This document shows positions 10,219-21,942 of a DNA stretch of 64,000 nucleotides, one piece after another; the stretch's first letter is position 1; each line of letters starts with the position of its first letter. The stretch comes from Cryphonectria parasitica EP155 (Eukaryota; Ascomycota; Sordariomycetes; Diaporthales; Cryphonectriaceae). The position numbers and the translations under genes were made by a program. The DNA is taken from the NCBI RefSeq assembly GCF_011745365.1, contig NW_024468911.1, positions 1,482,759 to 1,546,758 of the forward strand. The letters run 5' to 3'. The notes beneath the pieces are model-generated. The model made no database searches, was not told the origin of the DNA, and was given only the letters and a program-made list of their open reading frames with translations.

Positions 10219-12634
10219 GGTGTGCGATGGTATGGATACTCCTCTTTCTTGTTTGTGTGTCCGTGTGCGTGTGTGTATGTTTGTGTCAATGTCCGAAAGC
10301 TGTATTCTCTCTCTCACTCTCCCGAAACTGCATGTGAACAAGATAGCTAGGGCTGCTCCCTCCTAAAAGGCCGCAGGATTCTTGAGATTATAGCAGGTCA
10401 AGTATGTCCTAGGACAGCATGAGTTGTCACTTTTGTACTGCAAACATTTCCCCTTTCGGTACGTATCTTCCAGGGGGGAAAGAAGATAGTGCGACACCAA
10501 GTGGAGTGCACTCCCCATGCTGATCAACCGGATTTACCGTGGACACAACTCTTCGGTGACGTGCTACAAATGAATGGCCGTGGTCCTGTGGGCCAGGGAA
10601 TATTGCTTTCTAAGTGGCAAGCCGTAACCCCGTCACTGAAAGGCGAGATGTCTCTCGGGGGGTTGGGGTGGACTGAGTACGACTGTAACCCCAGAAGAAA
10701 GAGCCAAAAGAAAGAGAGATGCGGTGACCTTTCTCGCAGGTTGCTCTTGGAGCTGGGGAATTATGTACTAGTATAGGTGACCAGAGCTAGCTACATAGTA
10801 CCTAGCTTGGGAGAGATCACATCTCAGGCCCGAGAAATAAATATGTGCCGCAGCCACATCCCACCTGAGCCGTACCTACGACCATTGGCCATGGCAGGGT
10901 GACTAAGGCTGTTCTATGTGGACAGCCCAGGACAGGGTCGTAACATCCTGGAAGAGCAGGTTTAGGGACTGTTGGACCCGGAGGAGGCAAGACGTTTCGC
11001 CCGGTCCAACGGATTCAGAAGTGGTGAAAGACGTGAAGCCACAAGCAAGAACACTTGCGTGGTGGTTGGAGGAGGAGACCTAAACATACATGGCCACAAG
11101 AATTCTGGGCCCTAATCTCCCCATCAAGGCTGCAGGCCGAAGCCGAACATGAGGCGTACAGAGAGCACGGCCCCTGATGTGGCCAGCCCCGTGGAAGTTG
11201 TTCATCAGCAGACAACATCCTTTAATTTGGTTGGTAAGGCAAGGGCGCACGTCGAATAGACAGATACATGTGGCTCTCCTCCAGATCTCACCTGTTGAGG
11301 TGCGGAAGACCCCGCACCTCAAGAGGCTCGAGCGCAGCAAAGCATATAGTAGGCAGGGTTCGCGGTTATTGGGCCTGCTTATGATGACCATAAGGCCTCG
11401 TAGACCTTCTTCACGATCGCGTGGACTGAAGCTGTGAGCGGGTGCCCCCAAGAGTGGTGTGGACGACGGATGAGGGTGTCGTAAAAGTACCACTACTAAG
11501 TATAGCTGACTAGAAGAATGTCGTTGAGCAATCCAGCGCCCAGCAATAACAGGGCATCCTCGGCCAGTTACCCCTGGTTAGCTTGCCGTGCTTGCCACCT
11601 TCCCGTGGTGCGTGCGGGTAAGCATGACAGGGTAGACCTTGGGCTCGCCTAATGCTTTCCCCAGGAGCTTGGGCCGCTGAGAAATTTCCTCCCACGACAA
11701 ACAATCAACAACAACTTGGCCTGCCTTCTTTTACTCAACGCTGTTATTGGGACTCAAACTCCTGCGGCGTCGAGGAGTAATTCAGCGTATGGCGTGACGG
11801 TGCATACATGGGAGCAATCCCTTCTTTCAAGAGCCAGATGGGTATGCATAATGGTATTTTTGACTTGAAGCTTGGAATCAACTACTTGCAGCTATGTCTC
11901 TGCCTGCGTCAAGTCCTGCTCAATTCAACGTGACGCCATATGGTCCTTTCTCTTCCTCTCTTCTCACGTCTAAAGGGTACGTACATGCTTTCTTATATAT
12001 ACACATTGCGCACTGCCTCCATGCATGCTCGAAGGATGAACCATATATTCACACTGCGAGGACCACCATTACCTATTGTGTGTGGCGGTCCTGTGAGCGG
12101 TACAACACTGAAAATTCTGACTACAGCACCCCCTCGTCACCTTTTACTTCTTCAGTATCATTGCATCCATGGCTGCGGCTAACCATGATACAGTCCCTTC
12201 TTAGATGGCCGACAACTGTCAGTGTAGGCCTTTGGCAGTGCTTCGTCATAAGCCTAGACTTGCGGTCTCTGCACACTTGATACCTCATGGCCGTGGCGGT
12301 CCGGGTGTCTTGCCATCCTGCCACGTTTTCTAATCATGATCCGTGACGATGAGATGAATGTAGCTCACTAGAGACCAAAGGTAAGATTACATAGCCAGCT
12401 AGCTCAAGTTATCGTAACATAGCATTAATACCTGTCATGTCTCTGCTGCCGGTCTCCAAAAGTGTACAAGGTATCTGACCGTACAGGTATTTAACCGAGC
12501 TCTTTCTCTGTCAACGCCATATCGTTCAACTCGTCCCTATCTGTGCGTCCCTATCTGTCCATTCTTACGACTCCACGAGCCTCCCATCTAGCCAATGCAC
12601 TGCTGTCTCTTTCCCATACAGCTCTGGCCTCTTC
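10219..12634. other. intergenic with no gene recognised
   Basis: The left end is the promoter of the adenylation-domain gene, with a GT-rich stretch (CA-rich on the gene strand) at about 10242-10290. The rest has only short frames without signatures. A perfect 11-bp hairpin lies at 11295-11322. The right end is the 3' flank of the ChAPs gene. Confidence 0.55.
11295..11322. repeat. perfect 11-bp inverted repeat (hairpin)
   Basis: Left arm TTGAGGTGCGG (11295-11305), loop AAGACC, right arm CCGCACCTCAA (11312-11322). The T-run expected of a Pol III terminator does not follow, and no gene end is identified nearby. Confidence 0.75.
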
Positions 12635-15048
12635 CTAAGAGTCTGTACCGCCACTCCTAAACGTGGCACAAAGAGCAGCGTAGTAGTGGGTAAGGTCCAG
12701 CACGTTTTGCGGAAGGCTTGTCGCCTGAATGATGCTGCGCACCTTGACGGCACCCTCGTCCTCGATCAGTGTGCGAATCGTGTGCAGGAGCTCTGGGCTG
12801 AACTCGCTGTACCATCGGTACTGCCAGGTCACGAGGCGGATCGTCGCCGCCACCGTGTCCCGCGTATTCTTCTGCCTCTCGTGTACCCTTAGAATGCCCG
12901 TCAGCGCCTTGGGGCTGAAGCGCTGCATCAGACAACCCCGGTAAGCTTCGACCGCCTCCTCGGTGTGCTGCAGACGCTCGGCGAGGGAGCCTAGGATTTC
13001 CCACTCCTCAGCGGACTTCTTGTATTGCATGGACTGTGCCCGAAACTGAGCCATTTGTGTCCGCCAGATTGTGTAGACACGTAGGTCTTCGTAGAGCACC
13101 ATAAACAGGCTGTCCAACCAGCGTTCACAGAGGCGCTTGTTGTTGAGGCGAGAAAGATGCTCCTCGGGCTGAGAAGTTACTCCCTGCTCATCATGATTAG
13201 CTACGCTGTGAACAGAGTGGCGTTCATTAATATTGAGACTCACATTCTCCTCGGCCTTGGCCTCAGTGGGCTCAGCCGCGCTGGTAGGCTTCTCCAACTT
13301 TTCCCCGTGACCGTTGGTTGCTGAGCCTTCCACATTGTCCGCTGATTTTCCCTCCGCTTCCGCGTTGTTCTCATCATCATCATCCGAGCGGTCCCCATTT
13401 GTCGCAGGCTCCGGCGTCCCTCGGATCACATCAGTGCTGGCACCTCGCTTCGACGGCGTGCCCGATTCTTGCTTCTCGGTCCGATACTCGTCCTCCATAA
13501 CAAACACATTGCTTCGGATCTTCAGCAGCTGGTCCCAACCAATCTTCGCAGTCATCTCCGTCAATATGCTATACGCTTTCTTGAAGGTTCCGCGGTAAGA
13601 GGCAGCCCGAAGGTTGAGGAGACTGGGCTCCACTTGCTCCGAGTACCTTGACTCTGGCTCGCTGTCGATCTCGTCAAGCCTTGTCTCTGGCAGGGTCGGT
13701 AGGTAGACATCCTTTGGTTCGGGCATTAGGGGTGTGTCCTTGTCCTGGTACGTGAACATGGGACAAGAGTTCAAGATCGTCAGCGCATTCTCCCAATCCT
13801 CCATGGCGACATAAACTTCCGCAAGCCTAGCCCAGGTCCCAAACTCGCTTGGCGCCGCAATCGTGCTCCGGTCGGCACAACCCAGGGCTAGGCGGAGACG
13901 CTCTTCCTTTTGCTCCGGTGTAGCAGCAGTCTGGGCCTTCTTAAGCAAGAAATGGGCCTGTGTATCGAGCATCACGTAGTCCATTGGCCTCTCCTTGAGC
14001 GCAGAGTGTAAGACTTTGACACCCTCGACCTCCTCGTTCCCCATGAACAGGACCTTTGCCAGTAAGGACGCCACCTCAGTGTTTTGTGTGCGCAGCTTCT
14101 CAAAGAGATTGATGCCTGACGCGTAGCGACCAGTGGTTTCGAAATACTTCAAGAGGCCCGTGGTGAGGTGATTCGAGACAATGTTTGGTACCTGGACGAC
14201 CGAGTCGGAGCCGAGTTGCCAGCCTGTCGCAGGGTCAGTACTTCATCAAGTGGCGGGCCCTAGAATTGATGACTTGCCTCTGAAGAATAGTTGCTCGGCA
14301 GCGCCCAAGAGTCTTTGCTCGGTCTCCGTGTTGGTTACTGGATTGAATCGTCGCACGCCCATGATCTTCCTGATGGTATCACCACTGCCGTCGTCGGCGT
14401 ACGAGTAGGCGCGCAGGACGCTGCAGAGGTACGTCTCGAGCCAAAGTTCATCCGTAGCCTTCCTCTTCTCGCCGCGCTCATCGACGCAGTAGCTCTCGAC
14501 AGTGCCGGGAATGGTGACATGAACTCGCATATCCAATCTGGAGAAAGCATTGTAACAACTATTCGCGCTGCTGTCAGCTCGCCATCCCGTGAAATTAACG
14601 AGGGGGCGTTGAAGCGTACCAATATACGCCCTCGACAATTTTCGCGGTTTGCGGTTGTCCGTGCTCTTTATAGGTAAGGGTGTTTATATATGCTGCAAGA
14701 CTTGCGGAGGACGAAGCATCGACGCCGGTGACATGGTGATAGACTCCAATCTAGTAGAGGGTCAGAGCCAATTTGCAATGTTGTCGTTTCGATCGGGTGG
14801 GTGACCAGCGTACATGTTTGACAGCATTTCTCTGTGGCTGCTTGAGGAGATGAACCAGATCTGGCGGGCCCAGCTCACGAAGGGAGATAAGGGATTCGGT
14901 GCGAGCTTCGACAGATTCGTGGAGGACCTCCTCCGTAATCCTGCAGGGGAACGGACAACCAGGTCAGCCAAGCACGCAAGAGCTATGCGCCAAGTCAGCT
15001 GGAGGATAAGTAGGCAATGGCTCACTCTGGAACAGCTGGAGCAACCAT
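12635..15048 (-). CDS. ChAPs family exomer cargo adaptor (BCH1/BUD7/CHS6-like)
   Basis: Complement of exons 15048-15026, 14940-14814, 14750-14620, 14558-14278 and 14223-12635; 716 residues with every junction in phase. The N-terminus has LRELGPPDLVHLLKQ, then VYHHVTGVDASSSASLAAYIN, CYNAFSRLDMRVHV, PGTVESYCVDERGEK and the strongly conserved GDTIRKIMGVRRFNPVTNTE block. TPR-like helices follow (SEFGTWARLAEVYVAMEDWENAL). An acidic, Ser/Asn-rich linker covers about residues 435-530, then the C-terminal helical part. ChAPs bind Chs5 and Arf1 at the trans-Golgi to form exomer, which in yeast exports chitin synthase III and other cargo. Intron 4 uses a GC donor (14277-14224). The gene shares a 680-bp divergent promoter with HIR3. 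Confidence 0.92.
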
Positions 15049-15730
15049 GGCGATGGTGTGGGAGTTGTCCCCTTCCTGGGTTACAGGGTCGAAAAGGATA
15101 TGTCTGCTTGTTCGCGCCCGGTCAACTCAAAAGATCGCAGTGAACACGTACTCGGTGTACGAGGTTGCGGTCGAAGAATTGGACACTGCGGGAACGGCCA
15201 GCAGACCGAGTTCACTGGGCTGGTAACGACAGAAAAGAAGAATTGCGATGCGACCTGAACTGGTATCTGTGATTTTGGTAGTGGGAGGGACGTAGAACAG
15301 ACACAAAGAAGTTGGTGGTTATTGACCAACACGTAAGTAGTACCAGGAAGCTGTCAGGTATGAACAGCAAGTCGCAGCTCTGCCACTTGCGACGAGTACT
15401 TGCGCACTGCCAGGGGAGCTGGAGGGCCTGGAATGTGTTGCAGTAAGTGGGTTTGGTGGGGTGTCCCTGGCAAGCAGGGGCCTTATTTTGGTATTGAGCA
15501 GGAAACCAGATACGTAGTGGCTTCCGCGGGCTTGCGGCAGGCACTCAAATTGCCAACAGCAGTCAAGCCGCGTGCCTGGCGGTTCGTACATAGCCAAATT
15601 ACTATACACTTATGTACTGATGTTCTTTATGACTTCACGTTCACGATACCTAGCGCGTTGGGCGCTGGTGGTCTCGAAACCAATTTCTGATGCTGCATGA
15701 TACGGATTTCTTGTCCACAGATCCAGCGCG
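15049..15730. promoter_or_regulatory. shared divergent promoter of ChAPs gene and HIR3
   Basis: About 680 bp separate the start codon of the - strand ChAPs gene (15048) from that of the + strand HIR3 gene (15731). No convincing gene lies between them, so both promoters and 5' leaders must be here. I did not identify a specific factor site with confidence. Confidence 0.6.
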
Positions 15731-18700
15731 ATGGTGAGTGCAACATCGATCGACTTGCGCGAAAGTCGACGCGTCTTCGCTGCTATGCATTTCACTAACG
15801 CGATGCGCGCAGCCTGCCTTCTCAGCCATCAATCTTGAGCCCGAGGACAGCATCGAGGAGGAAGTTGATGTCTCCCGGGAGCTCCAGGTACGAACGAACT
15901 TCTCCCCAGATCACTGCGGTCCTCAATTACTGACACAGCCACAGGTCGACGATGCCCTGAAGCTCTTCCAGAACGCCCTCAAGCTTCATGCCCAAGGGCC
16001 CCGGTTCTTCGACGATGCTGCGGCTGCTTACGACGATCTCTTCCTGTCCGACATCTTCAAACTCCCCGAGAGTGCTACCGAATATGAGCGAACAGAGCGA
16101 CAACAGCATCCTTTCCTTCCTCTCGAATCCTCGCTTGCCTCGGGCCTCGATGCGGCTGGTACATACGCCGATGGCAGCGAGTCGAGTCTTCCACAGGCAT
16201 TATTTCTCTCATATAAGAATCATGGGCAGTTCATACTGGACAGAATAAAATCAAGAGCACGTCGAGCTGGAAAATCTGCGCACGAGGTATTCGAAGACCC
16301 TGTGGTGATGAGCGATGCTCGCAAGGCAATAGACGATTTTAACGCTGCGTTGGATCGAGACCCGTCCGACGCCGAGTTGTGGAGGCGTACCGCAAGGACA
16401 GCTGCATTCCTTAACAGCGCCCGCATGAGTCGATATTGTCTTGAAGCCGCAATTGAATTGGATGATGACCCTGCCGTCGTCGATGTGGAACCACCATCCC
16501 TCGCCGAAGGCTTTGCTGGAGAACAGCTGAAAGACCAACTGTGCGTCCTGGGTGATGATGTTTCCCTTACACACCCTAGCATCAAAACATACTTGGAGAA
16601 GGAGATGCCGCCTCTCCTCAAGCGGCATATTGATCCCGTCCCTTTCTTGCCCAACCCGACCATACAATTGGGTGAACGCAAGGAGTTGTTGGACATCAGT
16701 CTCCCGAGACCAGTAATACAGCTCTCAAGCTTATCATGGGCGCAGCTGGGCATGGCTCTAGTCCAATTCGTCAAGGAAACTGGGTTTTCCGCACAGGGCG
16801 TCTTGATCCAGTTACCAGAGGGTCATGAGCACCACGAAGACGATGTTGCGAGCATGGACGTCGACGAGCAGACTCCCGCCCCTGCAGACGTGCCTCAGAC
16901 GCTCGCTGAGGGAACAGCAGCCAGTTCGCCAGCAGGTACGAAGGCACTCACCAAGGATGGGCCACCAGAAAATGACGCCAACGAAAGTAATATCACGAAC
17001 GCAGACAATCGACAGCGAAGCGTATCCCTGCCATCTCGAAAGCGATCTGTCTCTGTAGCTGGTCTGCCTGAGCCTGCTGAGGAAGAAAATGGAGACACAA
17101 AAAGGTCCAAGCGGATAAGGAGGCGAGACACCCTCGCCGAAGAGGCGGTCGACGAGACTACTTTGCGCGCAGCACAGCTGCAGCCCTTCCAAGGCGCCGA
17201 CCAAAACCTCTTTCAGTTGACAAAGAACATACTCGAGAACCTAGGCGTATCAGACAGAACCACCGTTGATAGGATAGGAGAGATCCTCGATTCATGTGCA
17301 TTGGAAGAGCGAACTTCAAAAATCACTCATACTGCCAGCATCGACCTGCGGGATTCATTGGCAACATTCGATGAGGAGACTGCGAGCGTCTTCCTCAACA
17401 AGTCGGAAACGACCGCTTTAGGGATGAACGCCTTCTTGGAGCACACAAAGTCCGGTGCGCAGCGCGTTTCTGAACCGGCTGTGTTGAACGAGTCAGTGGG
17501 CCTCGGGAGCTTCATCAAGAAGATGAATGCAGCGTACATAGCCGCTCAAGATGTGGCCTTTGAGTGGCTCGTCACCATGTCTCGAAGCTATACCTCCAAG
17601 AAGTGGTCTGAGGAGCTGAAAACTGCGGTCGTCCAGACTATCAGCCACTATGATGAGGCCATATACGAACGGATGCATCACGAGCTCCGTCGGATCGAAG
17701 ACAACACTGATTACGATGATCAATTGGTCGAGTTGGATAATCTCGTGCAGATGCTTTTCGAAGTCTATCTTGATGTTTACGAGCGTATCACCGATCCGAA
17801 CAGCCGCGTTGACCAAGTCATCAGAGTGGGAACAAAAATTCGTCTAGGTCGCTGGTTGGATCTGGCATCGGAGCTCAGCCGCTCACGACCACTTGACTCT
17901 GGTCATCAATTATCTCAGCGTTTCCTTTGGGCTTGTGTCTTCTCGACAACGCTGGCCGATAACATTTCCCGAGATCACATACTTGCATGCTGGCATAGTC
18001 TGCGGGACTACCTAGCAGCGACAGGCCATGACAAGATCGAGCTGCCCAACAATGCTGTCATGCCGGATGTCTCCGCTGCCGAGGCTGATCGAGAAATTAG
18101 CAAGCTCACGACTATGGACTTCTTCCTCGGCCTGTTCCAGGAGGAGATGACGGATGCTGTCGCAGTGATTGAGACTCTTGAGCCAGTGCTGAATCCAGAG
18201 ACAGTCTTCATTGCGGCTGACAAGGAGGACTCTTCAACTGACGAGAACCAGACGGATAATGAGCAGCCCTCCAAGGTCTCCATTAAGGAGTGTGCCAATC
18301 AAGGCCTGAAGGACCTCTGGAGATTCCTTGTCGCGAGCAGCACTGATCTCAGGCTTCTTCTATGGTCCCGCTTGAGCGATGCTTACGGCTCGATCAATTA
18401 CTCAACAAAACAGTTCTCTTGTCTTCTCAGAAGTATCGAGATGGTGATTAACGACATGGACAGCGAGGCATACTTGAGCACCCCTCAAGACTCACGCAGA
18501 ATACACCTTCTGAAGTTGACTAGGTCAATACACGACATGATGGTATCTGCCCTCTCGCTGGCTCTCAATGATAACACCGCATTTGATATCATCGACGAGG
18601 ACCATCTCAGGTCTACATCATCTGCTTTAGCTAGGCTGAGCTGCTTCGTGCACGTCGCAGTCATGCAGGAAGACGAGTTCACCCTTGGCATAGCCCCCGC

Positions 18701-21700
18701 ACCTTCAAAATCGTCCGCTTACAACGAACTACTTGAAAGTTTGCGAGATCTCCAGGTCAGGACGTGGACCTTGCAGTACTGCCTCATCAAAGTGGGCATC
18801 CACCAAAATGCGTCCATCTTCAAGACGCCCGATAGTGATTTGGCCGATTTTTTGAACGCTGTCCATCAAGTCCTGGGCCTGCGGAAATCATGCAGCTCAT
18901 CCAACAAGGTATTCTTGAAGATGATGCGCATAGAGCTCTTGAAGCAAAGAAACATCGAGAATTGGGAAGACTACCTGGGACAGGTTCTCTACGATCTCCA
19001 CGGGCTGAAGCTGGGCGTAGGCATCTGGGAGGTGCAAGATCACGGCTGCACGCCAGAGAAGCTCGAGAAACGCCCGGCAATGCAGCTTGTCGAGAAGATC
19101 ATGTTGCTGGCGAACCGTATGTCGATGAAGGATCTGCTGAAATCGGATCTCAAGAATACCATCGAACACATGCAAGGTGCCATTGGTCAGGCCAAGTCCA
19201 GCACGCCCATGATCCACAACCTCCGCAATTTCCAGGAATATATCAAGAAGCCCATACATCCTCTGCGATTGTATCAGGCTCTTGATGGTACTGTGCCCCT
19301 TGACGCTATGACCGTCAATACGCCCGAGGCGTCACTTGCCAAGAGCGGCTGGTTCTTTCTGCTGGGAATGATAGCTCTGACAAAGTTCAAAGGCGTCGAC
19401 CTGAATCGTCGCCAGACCCCAGGCGCTACTGATGATCTACGCATTGGTGCGACATTCCTGCGTCTGCAGCTACAATTTACGCCGGACATGTGGGAAGCAT
19501 GGTTCAGACTTGCCGAATGTTTCGATTATGAATTGGACGAAGCCGTCCTGTGGTCTGCTGATAAGATGAACAAGGAGCGGAATGAGTTGCTCAAATTCCA
19601 GCGCCAAGCGATTCACTGCTACACTCTGGCGCTGTCTCATTCTCAGTCCTGGACCCCTGAGACCACCGAAGATGAGCAGAAGCTCTGCCAGCTTTATTAC
19701 AATTTCGCCATGCGCATGTATGCGTCGAGTCGGGAACCCTTTGCCATGGAGCCCTTCCAGCACCGCGATCATGCTCGCTTCTACCCGGAGTCGAACGGCA
19801 GCGGAACCTTCCAAAAACCCTTACACAAGGAGATGACGGACTTCGAGGTCTGGAAATACGCAGCTGCCCTGTTCAGGAAGGCAATGAAGGGACGGCCCAA
19901 GGATTGGAAGAATCCCTACATGCTGTCCAAATGCCTCTGGAAGATGTACCAGAAGCCGATTGAGTCCCTGGAGCCCAAGGACCAAAAGGCAAGGCCGACT
20001 GTCGCAGCACTCATCGCAGCTCTAGAGAAAGCGGTCGAGGTAGTATCGCTTCTTCCCAAGCCTCGCCACGGCCAGGATCCAATCTTGGAGCCGCATTACA
20101 AGATCGTCTCGGTACTGTGCAAGCTTGTGAGTCGCGAGGAGATGTCGGTGCAAGAGGCCACAGATGTTCTCCAGCGCCAGCCCAACTCGCCTCATCGCGG
20201 CGAGAAGGCCACAGTTGAGTCCCTAGATGATTGGGAGGGCTACGTTATTGAGACCTTGCGACACCTGCGTGATAAGGACAAGTCACACTGGCAGCACCGC
20301 ATAATTATGCGGCACGCTCGCATGATTTACGACCCCAAGGAGAATGATTCTCCAAGCCAGTTCATAGAAGCTCAGGCGGCTTTTGCGGTACTGCGAGAAC
20401 ACATGGTGACCAAGACGATGGCCATCAATGTGTGGAAGTGCGATGCCGAACGTCCAGGACGGCACCATGTTTTCACAGAGCAGTATGTGCGGTATATAAT
20501 ACATCTGCTAACTCTCACGCATGATCGTGTGAACATGGAAGCACTTTTGAGAAAAATCCGGAAGAAGGGTGCGGACTTCTACCACTTCATCGACCTGTGG
20601 GCCAGCTGTGTGCAAGCGTACACGAAGCTTCTACGGCGTACATACAAGATTCATCCTGTCGAGGAGGACGTGTTCAAGAACATGAGTCCCGAGGAGTTTG
20701 AGATTTTGGCAGAACGAGTCTCGGACTGGACTGGCAAGGAGGACAGAGATCACCACGCGCTGAGCGCCATGAAGGATACCATTGAACTTAAGAAGCTAAA
20801 CGGAGGCTTGACCAAGGCCGGCATGATCGACGACCTCATCAACGACTGTTATTCGGTACTCTACCTGGCCATTGCCGACGAGCTACCAGGGCCAGAACCG
20901 TCGAAAGTCATCGAGGAGCGCAATCGTGTCGCGGGCTTGGAGGCGAATGTGCAAACTGACAAGGATCAATTCAATGGCCTGCTGCACCCTAATGGCCTCG
21001 CCAAGAAAGAGGAGACCGGCGCGGGTCGTGCGTCCAGTGAAACGCCTTCTCATGGCGCTGGCAATGGTGAAAAGATGGAGAGATCTGCTTCCAACAATGC
21101 AGCGGAGGGCAGTAGTGCGGTCCGTCGCAGACTGGTCGGCGTCCGACGTGCCGACATCCTCCGCAAGGCCGAGCAAGCTGTGTTGCGAGCCACCGAGCAG
21201 CCTCCGCCTAAATCTGCCGTCAGTGAGCGATCGAGCAGCCGGAAGTCACGCCGTGGTAGTATGGCGAGTGGGAAGCACGCTACGGGATCCCGCCGTGGTG
21301 GAGATGACAGCGAGGGTGAGGATGTGGACATGAAGGATGATAATGAGACCGACTCGAGGCAACGAAGTGGTGACGGCACAGCAGACCTCGAGACGGCGGG
21401 CAACGGCGATGTTGAGAGTGAGATGGGCAGCCCGAGACCCGAGCATGACGATGCAGACGACGAGAGCGACCTTAGTGATGTTCCGAGCGAGTTTGATCAG
21501 GATATCTCAGAAACATTGATGTTCCCAAACTTGCGAAGGAGCGTGGACAACTCGATCGCAGCCTCGAACAGATCTGGGAGTACATCTGGTTCCGGAAGTG
21601 AGGATGGCGATGACGAGCAGGACGAGGAGGAGGATGAGGAGGAAGTAGAGGACAACACTATGGACGTGAACGCCGAGGATCAAGACCACGAAATGGCGGA

Positions 21701-21767
21701 CCTGCACACTGCCGAGGAGGGGGAGGGCGATGAGGTCAGGGACGATGGAGCGGAAGAGACCGGATAG
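15731..21767 (+). CDS. HIR3: HIR histone chaperone complex subunit HIR3 (CABIN1 homologue)
   Basis: Exon 1 is the bare start codon (15731-15733). Exon 2 (15813-15887) and exon 3 (15945-21767) complete 1966 residues. The mature N-terminus MPAFSAINLEPEDSIEEEVD, followed by VDDALKLFQNALKLHAQGP, is the conserved start of fungal Hir3. TPR-type helices follow: DFNAALDRDPSDAELWRRTA and a long helical body including RLQLQFTPDMWEAWFRLAEC and YAAALFRKAMKGRPKDWKNP. A Ser/Glu-rich disordered insert covers about residues 320-425, with KRSKRIRRR as a likely nuclear signal. The last ~170 residues are acidic (DEQDEEEDEEEVED), as usual for histone chaperones. With Hir1, Hir2 and Hpc2 it deposits H3-H4 independently of replication and represses histone genes. 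Intron 2 is stop-free and a multiple of three. Confidence 0.95.
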
Positions 21768-21942
21768 GCAACACCATCTCACCAATTTTTCTTCTTCTTC
21801 ACAACATACGCGAGAAAGGGGGTTTCGCGGTATCATCAACGCCCCTGACCGAAGTGTGACGAGGTTGCAATGTGGCTAAGAGACCTTTCATAGCAGGACA
21901 TTAGGCACTGCTGATGTCTGTCCCACCAGCAGTTATGCCCAC

